Shown: positions 39,796 through 49,000 of the stretch, piece after piece
How the letters are laid out: each line of letters begins with the position of its first letter
How positions within the stretch are numbered: position 1 is the stretch's first letter
NCBI RefSeq assembly: GCF_014648055.1
Contig: NZ_BMQJ01000010.1
Coordinates: 124,001-188,000 of the forward strand
Direction of reading: 5' to 3'
Origin: Streptosporangium pseudovulgare
GTDB lineage: Bacteria; Actinomycetota; Actinomycetes; Streptosporangiales; Streptosporangiaceae
DNA length: 64,000 nucleotides
The notes under the pieces: model-generated
Database searches by the model: none
Told to the model about the DNA's origin: nothing
What the model saw: only the letters and a program-made list of their open reading frames with translations
Translations under genes and position numbers: made by a program

Positions 39796-41907
39796 ATGCA
39801 GTCCGAGATCCCTCGCGAGATCCGCCAGGTGCGCCAGGCTCTGAAGAACGAGTTCACCGGCCTCATCGACATGAGCGATGTTGACAGCTCGCCTTCTCAT
39901 CTCGAACAGCATTTTCTGAGCCGAGCACTCGCCGCGATCGTCTGCCGGAAGCTGCTCGGCTGCGACAGCGCGACGGCCGCGGCCTGCATCGTGGACGGTA
40001 AGGATGACCTTGGCATCGACGCAATCGCCGTCTCTGAAAGCAGCTTGAAAATCTGGCTCATCCAGAGCAAGTGGAGTGACGCCGGCAAGGAGAGGTTCGG
40101 CGTCGCCGAGGTGTTGAAGTTCCGTGAGGGACTGGAAGCCCTCGACCGAAAGCAGTATGGCTACTTCAACACCAAGGTCCAGGACCTCGCGGACCAGTTG
40201 AAAGCGGTATGGGGACACGCCGGCTTGTCGGTCACGATGGTCGTCGTGACCATGGGGGAGGGGGTGCTCCACCCTGACGTGATCACCCGCTTCGAGAAGA
40301 TGAAGGCGGACTTCAATGGCCTCGATGAGGTCCTGAGCTACGAGGTACGGGGGTTGTCGAAGGTTTGGCAGATCGTCAAGGAAGACCAGGTCGCCCCCTC
40401 TGCCGACCTCGAGGCACAGTTGACCGAGTGGATCCACCTGGCCGGGCCGTTCGAGGCGTTCCAAGGGCGGGTACCCGTCGAGAACGTCTCCGAGTGGTTC
40501 GAGCAGCACAAGGAAAGGCTGTTCGAGCAGAACATCCGTAAGAATCTGGGTCTCACCAAGGTCAACCAGGGGCTTGTGGAGACTCTCATCTCGCGACCCG
40601 ATGACTTCTGGTACTTCAACAACGGCATCACGGTCCTGTGTCGGACGGCCGAGCGAAAGGGCGGCAGCTACAGCACGAGACTGCCCTTAACCCTCGCGCT
40701 GGAGAGTGCGAGCGTGGTCAACGGCGCCCAGACGGTTGCTGCGATCCATGCCGCCATGCAGAAGGATCCGGAGAAGGTGTCCGAAGCGTTCGTGACGGTC
40801 AAGGTCGTCACGACCAAGAACTGCCCGGACGACTTCGGCCAGGAGGTCACCCGCGCCACCAACACCCAGAACCAGGTGGTGTCGCGGGACTTCGTCGCCC
40901 TGGACCGCGCCCAGTGGGCCATCCGCCTGGACTTCACTCTCAGCCTCGGCTTGGAGTACACGTTCAAGCGCGGCGAGGATGACCCCGCCGAGGACGCCGG
41001 CTGCTCTGTTGTCCAGGCGGCGCTGGCCCTGGCTTGTGCGCACGGCAACAGCGAACTCGCCGTACGGGCCAAGCAGAACCGGGACCTGCTCTGGGACTTC
41101 GGGCCGAAGGGCGCCTACGAAATTCTCTTCGGGCAGACGCCGCCGTCCGCCTTCCAGATCTGGCGTTCCGTGCTGATTTTTCGGCGGATCCAGGCAGCAC
41201 TCAAGACGGAACGCACCGGGCTGGAGGGCCGGGCGCGCGTCATCGCCGACTACGGTGACCTGCTGGCGGTGCATCTCGTCTTCCGCCAACTGGACCTCGA
41301 GTTCATCGACGAGCCGGACGTGGACTGGGACCCGGTCCTTGATACGGCCTGGGATCTAACTGGGCCCACACTCAGTTGGCTGATCCATCACGTGGACGCC
41401 ACGTTCGGTCCGACCTCGTTCGTCAGCAGCACCTTCGCCAATCCCGATCGTTGCAAGCTCCTGGTCCAGCGGGTGCTCGCTTCGCTCGCCACCGGTGCCG
41501 GAGTTCCGGAACTGCCCGCTGACTACTTTCCCGTGCCGGCTCCCGCGAAGCAGCGTCGCCGGAACGCCGTCCCGACTCTCGTGGACGCCGGAGCCATCGC
41601 TGACGGTGAGACGTTGTACTTCCAATTCGGGAACACGCGGGAGAAAGAGGCGCTCACCCCTTGGCTCTCGGAGCATCCCGAGGCACGCAACGCCACCTGG
41701 GTCAACCACCGGACAAAGCCTCTCCTGTGGGAATACGACGGGAAGACCTACTCCCCTACCGGGCTCGTCGCGGAGATCTGGAAGCAGGCGGGCTGGGATG
41801 ACCATCCGGTCGCGGTGCAGGGCCCGAGCCGCTGGACGCCGAGAGGCAGGGAGAACCTCTGGGAACTGGCTAAGGAGATTCAGGACCGTGAGGAAGGCCT
41901 GTTCTGA
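39796..41907 (+). CDS. AIPR-family abortive infection/phage resistance protein
   Basis: A 703-residue protein. The AIPR-domain signatures are clear: DDFWYFNNGITVLC (near 270) and LESASVVNGAQTVAAIHAAM (near 303). The N-terminal 130 residues look like a Mrr-type PD-(D/E)xK nuclease: DDLGIDAIAV (Asp near 73) then IWLIQSKWS (QxK near 91). AIPR proteins are linked to abortive infection in Lactococcus and to restriction islands. ATG 39796 with GTGGAGG six bases upstream is preferred to GTG 39772. It stands alone between the IS fragment and a minus-strand ATPase gene. Confidence 0.88.
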   Translation: MQSEIPREIRQVRQALKNEFTGLIDMSDVDSSPSHLEQHFLSRALAAIVCRKLLGCDSATAAACIVDGKDDLGIDAIAVSESSLKIWLIQSKWSDAGKERFGVAEVLKFREGLEALDRKQYGYFNTKVQDLADQLKAVWGHAGLSVTMVVVTMGEGVLHPDVITRFEKMKADFNGLDEVLSYEVRGLSKVWQIVKEDQVAPSADLEAQLTEWIHLAGPFEAFQGRVPVENVSEWFEQHKERLFEQNIRKNLGLTKVNQGLVETLISRPDDFWYFNNGITVLCRTAERKGGSYSTRLPLTLALESASVVNGAQTVAAIHAAMQKDPEKVSEAFVTVKVVTTKNCPDDFGQEVTRATNTQNQVVSRDFVALDRAQWAIRLDFTLSLGLEYTFKRGEDDPAEDAGCSVVQAALALACAHGNSELAVRAKQNRDLLWDFGPKGAYEILFGQTPPSAFQIWRSVLIFRRIQAALKTERTGLEGRARVIADYGDLLAVHLVFRQLDLEFIDEPDVDWDPVLDTAWDLTGPTLSWLIHHVDATFGPTSFVSSTFANPDRCKLLVQRVLASLATGAGVPELPADYFPVPAPAKQRRRNAVPTLVDAGAIADGETLYFQFGNTREKEALTPWLSEHPEARNATWVNHRTKPLLWEYDGKTYSPTGLVAEIWKQAGWDDHPVAVQGPSRWTPRGRENLWELAKEIQDREEGLF

Positions 41908-41955
41908 TACGGGCTAGGGGATCATGCCGCGGGCTTGGGAACCCCGAAAGAGCGC

Positions 41956-42444
41956 TCACGGCCAGGCGAGGAGCTGGAACCAGACGGACTTGCCGTATGG
42001 GTTGAGGGTCCAGCCCCAGTTGTGGGAGAGGTCTTCGACGATGGACAAGCCGCGGCCGGAGGTCTCCAGGTCGGACGGCCTGCGCATCCGGGGGATCTCG
42101 ACGCAGGAGTCGTAGACGTCCACCACCAGCAGCGCCCCCAGCTTGCCGACCGTGACCCGGATGACGTTGCGGGCGGGGGCGTCGGCCGTGCCGTACGCCA
42201 TGGCGTTGGTGGCCAGCTCCGAGACGAGCAACTCGGCGATCTCCGGGGCGTCCCCGAACGCGTCCCAGTCGCCGGCCGTGTCGCGTACGAAGCGGCGGAC
42301 GGACGCCACGCTCCGCTCCGCGCGGGTGATCCACCGCTCGCCGAGCAGGAAAAGGTCCGGGTTGGGCGTGTAGTGGTATCTGCTCAGCGTCACGCACGCT
42401 TGGAGAGCCTCTTTCACGCTCTCTTTCTTTAACTCGGAATGCAT
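41956..42444 (-). CDS. Anti-sigma-type HATPase_c protein
   Basis: A 162-residue single-domain GHKL ATPase of the SpoIIAB/RsbW-like actinobacterial group: VSELATNAMAYGTADAP (N-box), VDVYDSCVEIP and SGRGLSIVEDLSHNWGW (G-boxes). Such genes normally sit divergent from an XRE/DUF397 pair. Here the facing side holds only a remnant (see the repeat at 42434-42549), so this looks like half of a split module. ATG 42444 has no strong ribosome site. Confidence 0.85.
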   Translation of the reverse strand: MHSELKKESVKEALQACVTLSRYHYTPNPDLFLLGERWITRAERSVASVRRFVRDTAGDWDAFGDAPEIAELLVSELATNAMAYGTADAPARNVIRVTVGKLGALLVVDVYDSCVEIPRMRRPSDLETSGRGLSIVEDLSHNWGWTLNPYGKSVWFQLLAWP

Positions 42445-42560
42445 GCGTTCAGCGTGCCCGGACGCGGTCGTGGCGGGCATCCGAACGGTTGCGAGCGGCG
42501 AGCGTTGAGGTTCACACCGTCGTCCTTGAAATCCGGCAAGAAGGGCATGGCGGCTGTCTG
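42434..42560. repeat. Regulatory segment, copy 2, with truncated XRE start
   Basis: Positions 42434-42549 align with 38064-38180. After the shared GGCAAG-AGGGC ribosome site comes ATG GCG GCT GTC TGA (from 42547), that is, an XRE-like start cut off after four codons. The left side carries the intact start of the minus-strand ATPase gene. Confidence 0.75.
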
Positions 42561-42629
42561 ATCGGGCTTCCGCTGATACGTTCCTCCGGCGGCTTCCTCC
42601 GGCGGTCTCTTTTCCCTGGAAGGGCGTCC

Positions 42630-43106
42630 GTGAGTCGTTCCGCGTCCACTTCGACATCCGGAGGTCCGGTGCCCGATTCGCACATTCCCGCAGAGCCGTT
42701 GTCCCCGCCGGAGAGCGCGCCGGGAAGGAGGCGCATGCCGGTGGAGATAACGGCCTTGATGGTGCTCATGTGGCTTCAGACGGCCCTCGGAGTGGTGATG
42801 ACCTTCATCGCGTTCGCCTTCCTCGTGATGATGGGGCTGCCCAGCCTCGACGTCCTGCCCTGGTACATCTACCTGTTCCTGGTTCCCTTGCTGGTGCCGG
42901 GTCCGCTGTCGGTCCTCATCGCCATGCGGCGACGGGGAGCCTGGGTGGCGGCCGTCGTGATCGAGGGACTCGCGGCTCTGGAGTACGGCGGCACCGCGTT
43001 CACGCTGTTCGGCGTGTTCAACATCGTCGTGGTGGGCGTGGCGCTTGCCCTTGCCATCCTTTTTATCCTGTTTCGTATCAATAGAACCGGTTGGTTTGAG
43101 CGGTAG
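42630..43106 (+). CDS. Small membrane protein, unknown
   Basis: About 158 residues. A Ser/Pro-rich cytoplasmic start (residues 1-35) precedes three to four hydrophobic helices (about 40-66, 75-92, 100-118, 125-148). No family recognised. GTG 42630 with GGAAGGG upstream is chosen; GTG 42669 and ATG 42735 are possible. A good terminator follows. Confidence 0.6.
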   Translation: MSRSASTSTSGGPVPDSHIPAEPLSPPESAPGRRRMPVEITALMVLMWLQTALGVVMTFIAFAFLVMMGLPSLDVLPWYIYLFLVPLLVPGPLSVLIAMRRRGAWVAAVVIEGLAALEYGGTAFTLFGVFNIVVVGVALALAILFILFRINRTGWFER

Positions 43107-43119
43107 AGGACACGAGGAT

Positions 43120-43157
43120 CAGCCCGGCCCGCCATCGGCGGGCTGGGCTGACGCTTT
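43120..43157 (+). terminator. Rho-independent terminator
   Basis: CAGCCCGGCCCGCC (43120-43133) and GGCGGGCTGGGCTG (43137-43150) form a 14-bp stem with one G-T pair and a 3-base loop, followed by ACGCTTTT. One of the few terminators here with a T-tract. Confidence 0.85.
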
Positions 43158-43297
43158 TCCAGGACCTGTTCGGAGCGGTCGGCTAGATGCCGGGACTCTC
43201 ATCGTTTCCGGATTAAGTTGCTTTTGTAGCGACCGTATAGCGGGAATGCCTGTTTTGGGAAACTTCAACGCCAGACCTTGATCCTGGATGACCTTGC

Positions 43298-45298
43298 GTG
43301 AGACTCTGGCGCATTGTGGCGGCGAATGCGACTGCGGAGTTGGAAGCGGCGTTGTCGCGGATCACCCAGCTCGGCCGGAGCCATGCGGCGGCACTGGACT
43401 CGTCCGTGCGGTACATGGCGGCCAACGCCTGGGTCGGCGGGGGAGCGCCGGCGTTCGCCCAGGCGCTCGCGGCTCGCCGTACGGCATTGCAGTCGGCCTT
43501 CCAGGACGTGGCCGAGGAGATGGCGCGGCGGATCAGGCAGCTCGGCGGCCAGGCACAGGTGCCCTCGTTCTCCACGTCGGTTGGCACGGCGGTGGCCCGG
43601 CCGTCCTCCTTCTCCGGAATGGACGTCGCCGCGATGGGCCGCCTGGTGGCCGACCTCCAGCGAGCCGGGCCGGAGCTGATCGGGGCCGGGCAGCGGCTCT
43701 CCGCCGAACTGTCGGCGCTGTGCGTCGCCTCGCCCTCCGTGCGGCAGGTCGGTGACGCCGGTGTCTGGGCCGAGGAGCAGGTTCGCGACCTGAGGCAGCG
43801 GCTGGCAGTGATCCAGCAGACCCACGACATCGGCACCGCCTCCCAGGCGACGGCCGCCTTCGGCCTGTTCGGCGGGCACGCGCCGGACGCCAACGGGGTG
43901 AACAAGCTGACCGCCGCCGCGGCCCGCGGGGACGCCATGGCGCTGAAGGCGCTGGTGGACCTGCAGAAGACCGGCAAGGACAAGACGCTCGCCGGACGGC
44001 TCAGTGTGTGGTGGCGGCAGCTCGGTCCACTGGCTCAGGGGCAGTTGATGAACGTCTCCCCGGGCTTGGTCGGCAGCCTGAACGGGCTCCCCGCCGTGGA
44101 CCGGGACAAGGCCAACCGGGCGTATCTCGCCGCCCAGAAGTCCGCGATCCCGCCGGAGCTACAGCGTCTCCGCGCCTCCTCGGCCGCACTGAGGGCGGAG
44201 ATGAAGAAGCTGAGTGACCAGATGGCGGGCATCCGTGACCCTTACCAGAAGTACGGTCTCAGCCAGAGACTGGAGCAACTGCGCGAGTCTTCGACGCGGC
44301 TGGAGGAGTCGATCGAGGAGCAGGAGCTGAAGATGCGGCAGCTCGCCGCGGTGGAGAAGGGGATGGCGCTCGGTGGGCAGAACGGTCGTCCCCCAGCTTT
44401 CCTGCTGCAACTGGAGCTGGGGGGCCCGGGTAAGACCGCCATCTCATTTGGAGATCCCGATGAGGCTGACAACTTGGTCGCCTACGTCCCCGGAACCGGA
44501 ACCACTTTGGAAGGCTTCGCTGGGGACGCCAATCGTGCTGCCGTCATGTGGGACCAGGCGCGCAGGTTCCAGGAGAACAAGAAGATCGCATCTATCGCCT
44601 GGCTCGGCTACGAGGCTCCGCAGTGGGGATCGACTTTCAGCTTGACCAGGACGGTCGTCAACGACAACGCAGCCAAAGAAGGTGCTCCGGCGCTCGCCAG
44701 CTTCGCCGATGGCCTACGTGCCGCCCATGGTGCAGCCTCAGACGCCCGCCTCACCGTGCTTGGACACAGCTACGGCTCCACCGTCACAGGGCTGGCCGCC
44801 AAACAGCGCCCGGGTGCTTTCGCTGATCAGGTGATCTTTGTGGGAAGCCCTGGTGTGGGTGCCGCGAGAGCGAGAGACCTGGGGGTCGGCTCGGTATGGG
44901 TGGGAGAGGCTCCCAACGATCCGGTGGGAGACATAGGCTCCATGCCTCTTCAGCTCACCGGGACCCTTAACGACGATGCGCTGCACCTTCCTGCAATGAG
45001 CGGCCCACTTGGCGTAGACCCGAGTTCAGCCGAGTTCGGCGCCCGGCAGTTCTATGTCGAGGACTCAGGAGACGCCGCCTACACCTTCAAGGGACACTCG
45101 AAGTACTGGAGCGCTAACTCCATATCGCTTAAGAACATCGGATATTTGATTAACGGTAAGTACGACTCTCTTCAGGCGCCCCCTGCTACCCAGAGGCAGA
45201 GCCCTCCTTCTCCTGCCATGCCTCCCGCTCCACCAGTGAATGCGCTGACGACCGGAAGGCCGTTGCCGCAGCCTTCGCCAACCCCGGCCGGAGATTAG
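43298..45298 (+). CDS. WXG100-like/DUF1023 alpha/beta hydrolase
   Basis: A 666-residue protein. The first 100 residues are helical with an AWVGGGAPAF turn, as in WXG100 type VII secretion substrates. A coiled coil follows around 285-350. Residues 385-600 form a DUF1023 alpha/beta hydrolase with nucleophile elbow LGHSYGST (near 488) and a late GHSKYWSA that supplies histidine. The C-terminal 45 residues are Pro/Gln-rich. The architecture suggests a type VII-exported or cell-envelope esterase. No secretion genes are in the window. The coupled lipoprotein gene starts immediately after the stop. GTG start. Confidence 0.82.
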   Translation: MRLWRIVAANATAELEAALSRITQLGRSHAAALDSSVRYMAANAWVGGGAPAFAQALAARRTALQSAFQDVAEEMARRIRQLGGQAQVPSFSTSVGTAVARPSSFSGMDVAAMGRLVADLQRAGPELIGAGQRLSAELSALCVASPSVRQVGDAGVWAEEQVRDLRQRLAVIQQTHDIGTASQATAAFGLFGGHAPDANGVNKLTAAAARGDAMALKALVDLQKTGKDKTLAGRLSVWWRQLGPLAQGQLMNVSPGLVGSLNGLPAVDRDKANRAYLAAQKSAIPPELQRLRASSAALRAEMKKLSDQMAGIRDPYQKYGLSQRLEQLRESSTRLEESIEEQELKMRQLAAVEKGMALGGQNGRPPAFLLQLELGGPGKTAISFGDPDEADNLVAYVPGTGTTLEGFAGDANRAAVMWDQARRFQENKKIASIAWLGYEAPQWGSTFSLTRTVVNDNAAKEGAPALASFADGLRAAHGAASDARLTVLGHSYGSTVTGLAAKQRPGAFADQVIFVGSPGVGAARARDLGVGSVWVGEAPNDPVGDIGSMPLQLTGTLNDDALHLPAMSGPLGVDPSSAEFGARQFYVEDSGDAAYTFKGHSKYWSANSISLKNIGYLINGKYDSLQAPPATQRQSPPSPAMPPAPPVNALTTGRPLPQPSPTPAGD

Positions 45299-45802
45299 AT
45301 GCCACGCCTCGCTGCGATACTCGTTGTTATTGCCATCCTCGTCACTGGCTGTACCGGAGGAGGAGGAGCTGTGCAGGAGCCCACGATGACCCAGGCTCAG
45401 GCGCTGGCTCGTGTCGAGCAGCTCATCAAGGAGACGACCGCGGTGATCACGCCGACGCCTCGGCTGGATCTTGATCGCCCCAGCCTCAACGTCAACAGTT
45501 GTCTCGATCCTACTGATGGAGGTTCCGAGGACCGCGTGGTGATCGCCCGCTCTTACTATTTGCGAGATATTCCCAGGGAGCAAGTGCCCGAAGTGGCTCG
45601 GCAGGTCGAGCAGTATTGGAAGCAGCAAGGTCACTACATCGGGGCGGTCTCCGCGAACGGCCTGAACATCTCAGGACGCTCTCGGCCTGACGACTTTCTG
45701 CTCTCCCTTGCGCCGACTGGCGACGATGACGTGTTGAACATAGGCGTCACCTCCCCTTGCGTCTGGCCCAACGGCACTCCCGGCCCCTCTTCCGCTGGCT
45801 GA
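45299..45802 (+). CDS. Lipoprotein partner of the DUF1023 hydrolase
   Basis: A 167-residue lipoprotein: signal peptide with lipobox LVTGC (Cys 18), then a Gly/Gln-rich stretch and a small alpha/beta domain with a late Cys pair (VNSCLDP and TSPCVWPN). The start directly abuts the hydrolase stop (TAGATG), so the two are cotranscribed. Related small lipoproteins follow DUF1023 genes in other actinomycetes and may act as immunity or anchoring factors (inference). Confidence 0.75.
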   Translation: MPRLAAILVVIAILVTGCTGGGGAVQEPTMTQAQALARVEQLIKETTAVITPTPRLDLDRPSLNVNSCLDPTDGGSEDRVVIARSYYLRDIPREQVPEVARQVEQYWKQQGHYIGAVSANGLNISGRSRPDDFLLSLAPTGDDDVLNIGVTSPCVWPNGTPGPSSAG

Positions 45803-45884
45803 TACCTGTCTCACCCTCCGCTCTTCGAGTGCTCCCCTGGCCGCTGCCTCCGGGGTAACCACACCGCGGGAGCCCGCTTGGGGA

Positions 45885-45903
45885 GGAATGTTCGGAACGT
45901 TCC
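45885..45903. promoter_or_regulatory. Palindrome upstream of hsdR
   Basis: GGAATGTTC-G-GAACGTTCC, nine-base arms with one mismatch, about 105 bases before the hsdR start. The centre GGAACGTTCC is itself a perfect 10-base palindrome. Candidate operator for the hsdR transcript; the binder is unknown. Confidence 0.45.
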
Positions 45904-46008
45904 ACCGATATCCCCCATCGCCCCGCGGCTTCTGTTTCAATTGTGGGCTCTGAAGTTTCCCATCCGAGGAACCCGAGACCCCCGAGAACCTCAGAACCCG
46001 AAGGACCG

Positions 46009-49000
46009 GTGACCGTGCCCCCCGTGCACCACGAGAAGGTCTTCGAGGACGCCATCGAGTCGGCGCTGATCGACGCGGGCTGGCTGAAGGGCTCGAACGA
46101 CTTCTACGACCACGCTCTCGGGCTGAACCCGCAGGAACTGCTCGACTTCGTACGGGCGACGCAGCCCAAGGAGTGGCGGCGGCTGGTCGTCGCGCAGGCC
46201 GGAGACGAGGCGGGAGCCGCGCGGCGGCTGGCCGAGCGGGTGGCCAAGGCGATCGACGACGAGGGCGCGCTGGAGGTGCTGCGGCACGGCGTCAAGGACC
46301 GGGGCGTCCTCTTCCGGCTGGCCTACTTCCGGCCCGCGCACACCGTCGCCGCCGACGCGCTGGAACCGTACGGCAAGAACATCCTCAGCGTGGTTCGCCA
46401 GTTCCGCTACTCGGCGAAGACGACCGACACCCTCGACCTGGCCCTGTTCGTCAACGGGATCCCGGTCGCCACGGCCGAGCTGAAGAATCCGCTCACCGGC
46501 CAGACCGTCGAGGACGCCAAGCGGCAGTACCGCGAGGACCGCGACCCCCAGGAGCCGCTGTTCGCCCGGCGAGCGCTCGTCCACTTCGCCGTGGACCCGG
46601 ACCTGGTGTTCGTCACCACTCGGCTGGCGGGGGAGCGGACCCGTTTCCTGCCGTTCAACATGGGTACGGCCGGCCCCGGCAAACCGGGCGGCGCGGGCAA
46701 CCCTGATGGCCCCGGCGTGCTCGGCGCAGCCGACCTGGGTGATCCGTACGGCGCGGGCACCCCGGACGACCTGTACGGCGCGGGCACCCACCGGACCGCC
46801 TACCTCTGGACGCGGATCTGGCACCCCGACACCTGGCTCGACCTGCTCAGGCGGTTCCTGCACGTCGATGACGAGGACGTCAGGAAGGGCAAGGGCCGCA
46901 AGCCGTCCCCGGGCAAGGTTCACCGGCTGCCGCTGATCTTCCCCCGGTTCCACCAGTGGCACGCCGTGCAGACCCTGACCGGGCACGCCAGGCGGTACGG
47001 TGCCGGCCACAACTACCTCGTCCAGCACTCGGCGGGGTCGGGCAAGTCCAACACGATCGCCTGGCTCGCGCACGCGCTGTCCGGCCTGCACACCTCCGCC
47101 GCCCTCGCCGGGATCGACGAGACCGCGCTGGCCAAGGGATATGAGCCCAATCAGCCGGTCTTCGACAAGGTCATCGTGATCACCGACCGGGTGGTGCTGG
47201 ACCGCCAGCTCCAGGAGACGATCTACCAGTTCGAGCACACGCCGGGTGTCGTCCGGCGGATCGACCAGCATTCCGACCAGCTCGCCGAGGCGCTGCAGGG
47301 GGAGACCGCCAAGGTCGTCATCACCACCCTGCAGAAGTTCCCCCACGTCCTGCAGAAGATCGAGGGCCTGCGCGGCAGGCGGTTCGCGGTCATCGTGGAC
47401 GAGGCGCATTCGTCGCAGTCCGGCGAGGGGGCGGCGGCGCTCAAGCGGGTGCTGCTCAAGCTCGGCGGCGGCACCGCGTCCGGCGACGTGGCCGGCAGGG
47501 CGCCCGGTGACACGCCCGGTGCCGCGCCTGGCGACGCGGTCGGCGCCGCGAGCACCGACGACATCGACGAGGACGGCGACCTGCTGACCGCGAGCGCCCT
47601 TGCCCGGGGCAGGCACGACAACCTGTCGTACTTCGCGTTCACCGCGACGCCGAAGGGCAAGACGCTGACCCTCTTCGGCGTGCCCGGCGAGGACGGCAAG
47701 CCGCGTGCCTTCCACACCTACTCCATGCGGCAGGCGATCGAGGAGGGTTTCATCCTCGACGTGCTGAAGAACTACGTCACCTACGCGACGTTCTGGCGGC
47801 TGGCCAGCACCGAGCCCGGCGACCGCGAGGTCGACCGGCGCAAGGGGCAGGCGCTGCTCACCCGGTTCGCCGAGCTGCACCCGACGAGCATGCAGCAGCG
47901 GGCGCAGATCATCGTCGAGCACTTCCGCAGGCACACCGCCGGGCGGATGGGTGGCCGGGCCAAGGCCATGGTGGTCACCCGCTCACGCGAGCACGCCGTA
48001 CGGCTCGGGCAGGCGATCCGCGACCACGTCGCCGCGAACGGTTACCCCGACTGCGGCACGCTCATCGCCTTCTCCCAGACGTTGAAGGTCGACGGGGTGG
48101 AGTACACCGAGACGCGCCTCAACGGCTTCAGCGAGCGGGAACTGCCGGAGCGGTTCGGCTACTGCCGCGCCGACGACCCCTCGCCGGGCGCGTCCGAGAA
48201 GGCGGAGTACCGGATCCTGGTCGTCGCCGACAAGTACCAGACCGGGTTCGACCAGCCGCTGCTGACCACGATGTACGTCGACAAGAAGCTCGCCGGGGTG
48301 GCGGCGGTGCAGACGCTGTCGCGGCTGAACCGCACGCACCGGCTCAAGTCGCAGGGCGATGTGTTCGTGCTCGACTTCGCCAACGAGGCCGAGGAGATCC
48401 AGGAGGCGTTCCGGCCGTACTACGAGGGCAGCGCCACCGAGCGGATCGATCCCAACCTGCTGTACACCCGCGAGGCCGCCGTGCTCGGGCACGCCCTGCT
48501 GGTGGAGTCGGAGATGCAGGCCCTGGCCGAGGGCTACCTGCGGGCCGAGCGGACCTCGGCGACCCGGCGGGAGCTGGAGAAGGCGCACGCCGAGCTGTAC
48601 CGGCTGACCGGGCCCGCGGTGCGGCGCTTCGTCGAACGGCAGCGTGAGGACGCCGAGAACGGCGGGGACGCGGCCGAGGAGTTCCGTGGCGACCTGCGCG
48701 GATACGTCCGCCTGTACGGTTTCCTGTCGCAGGTCGTGCCGTACGTCGACCCGGACCTGGAGCGGCTGTACCTGTTCGGCCGCTTCCTGCTGAACCGGCT
48801 GCCGCGCCGGGAGGACCCGGCGGTGGACATCGGCGAGATCGACCTCACCCACCTGAGGATCAGCCTGACCGGTGAGCACGACATCAGCCTCCCCGAGGCG
48901 GAGGAGGTGACGATTCCCGGCCCGGACGGCGGGGGAGGCGCGGCCCCCGAGCCGGAGACGGCCTCGTTGCGCGACCTGATCGCCGCGTTCAACGACAGGT

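Noticed and set aside
45885-45903. A LexA (SOS) box before hsdR
   Set aside because: The sequence does not fit the actinobacterial CGAAC-N4-GTTCG pattern; its centre is GGAACGTTCC instead.
45991-47934. A 647-codon minus-strand frame opposite hsdR
   Set aside because: Low-complexity Val/Gly/Arg composition with hsdR fully intact on the other strand.
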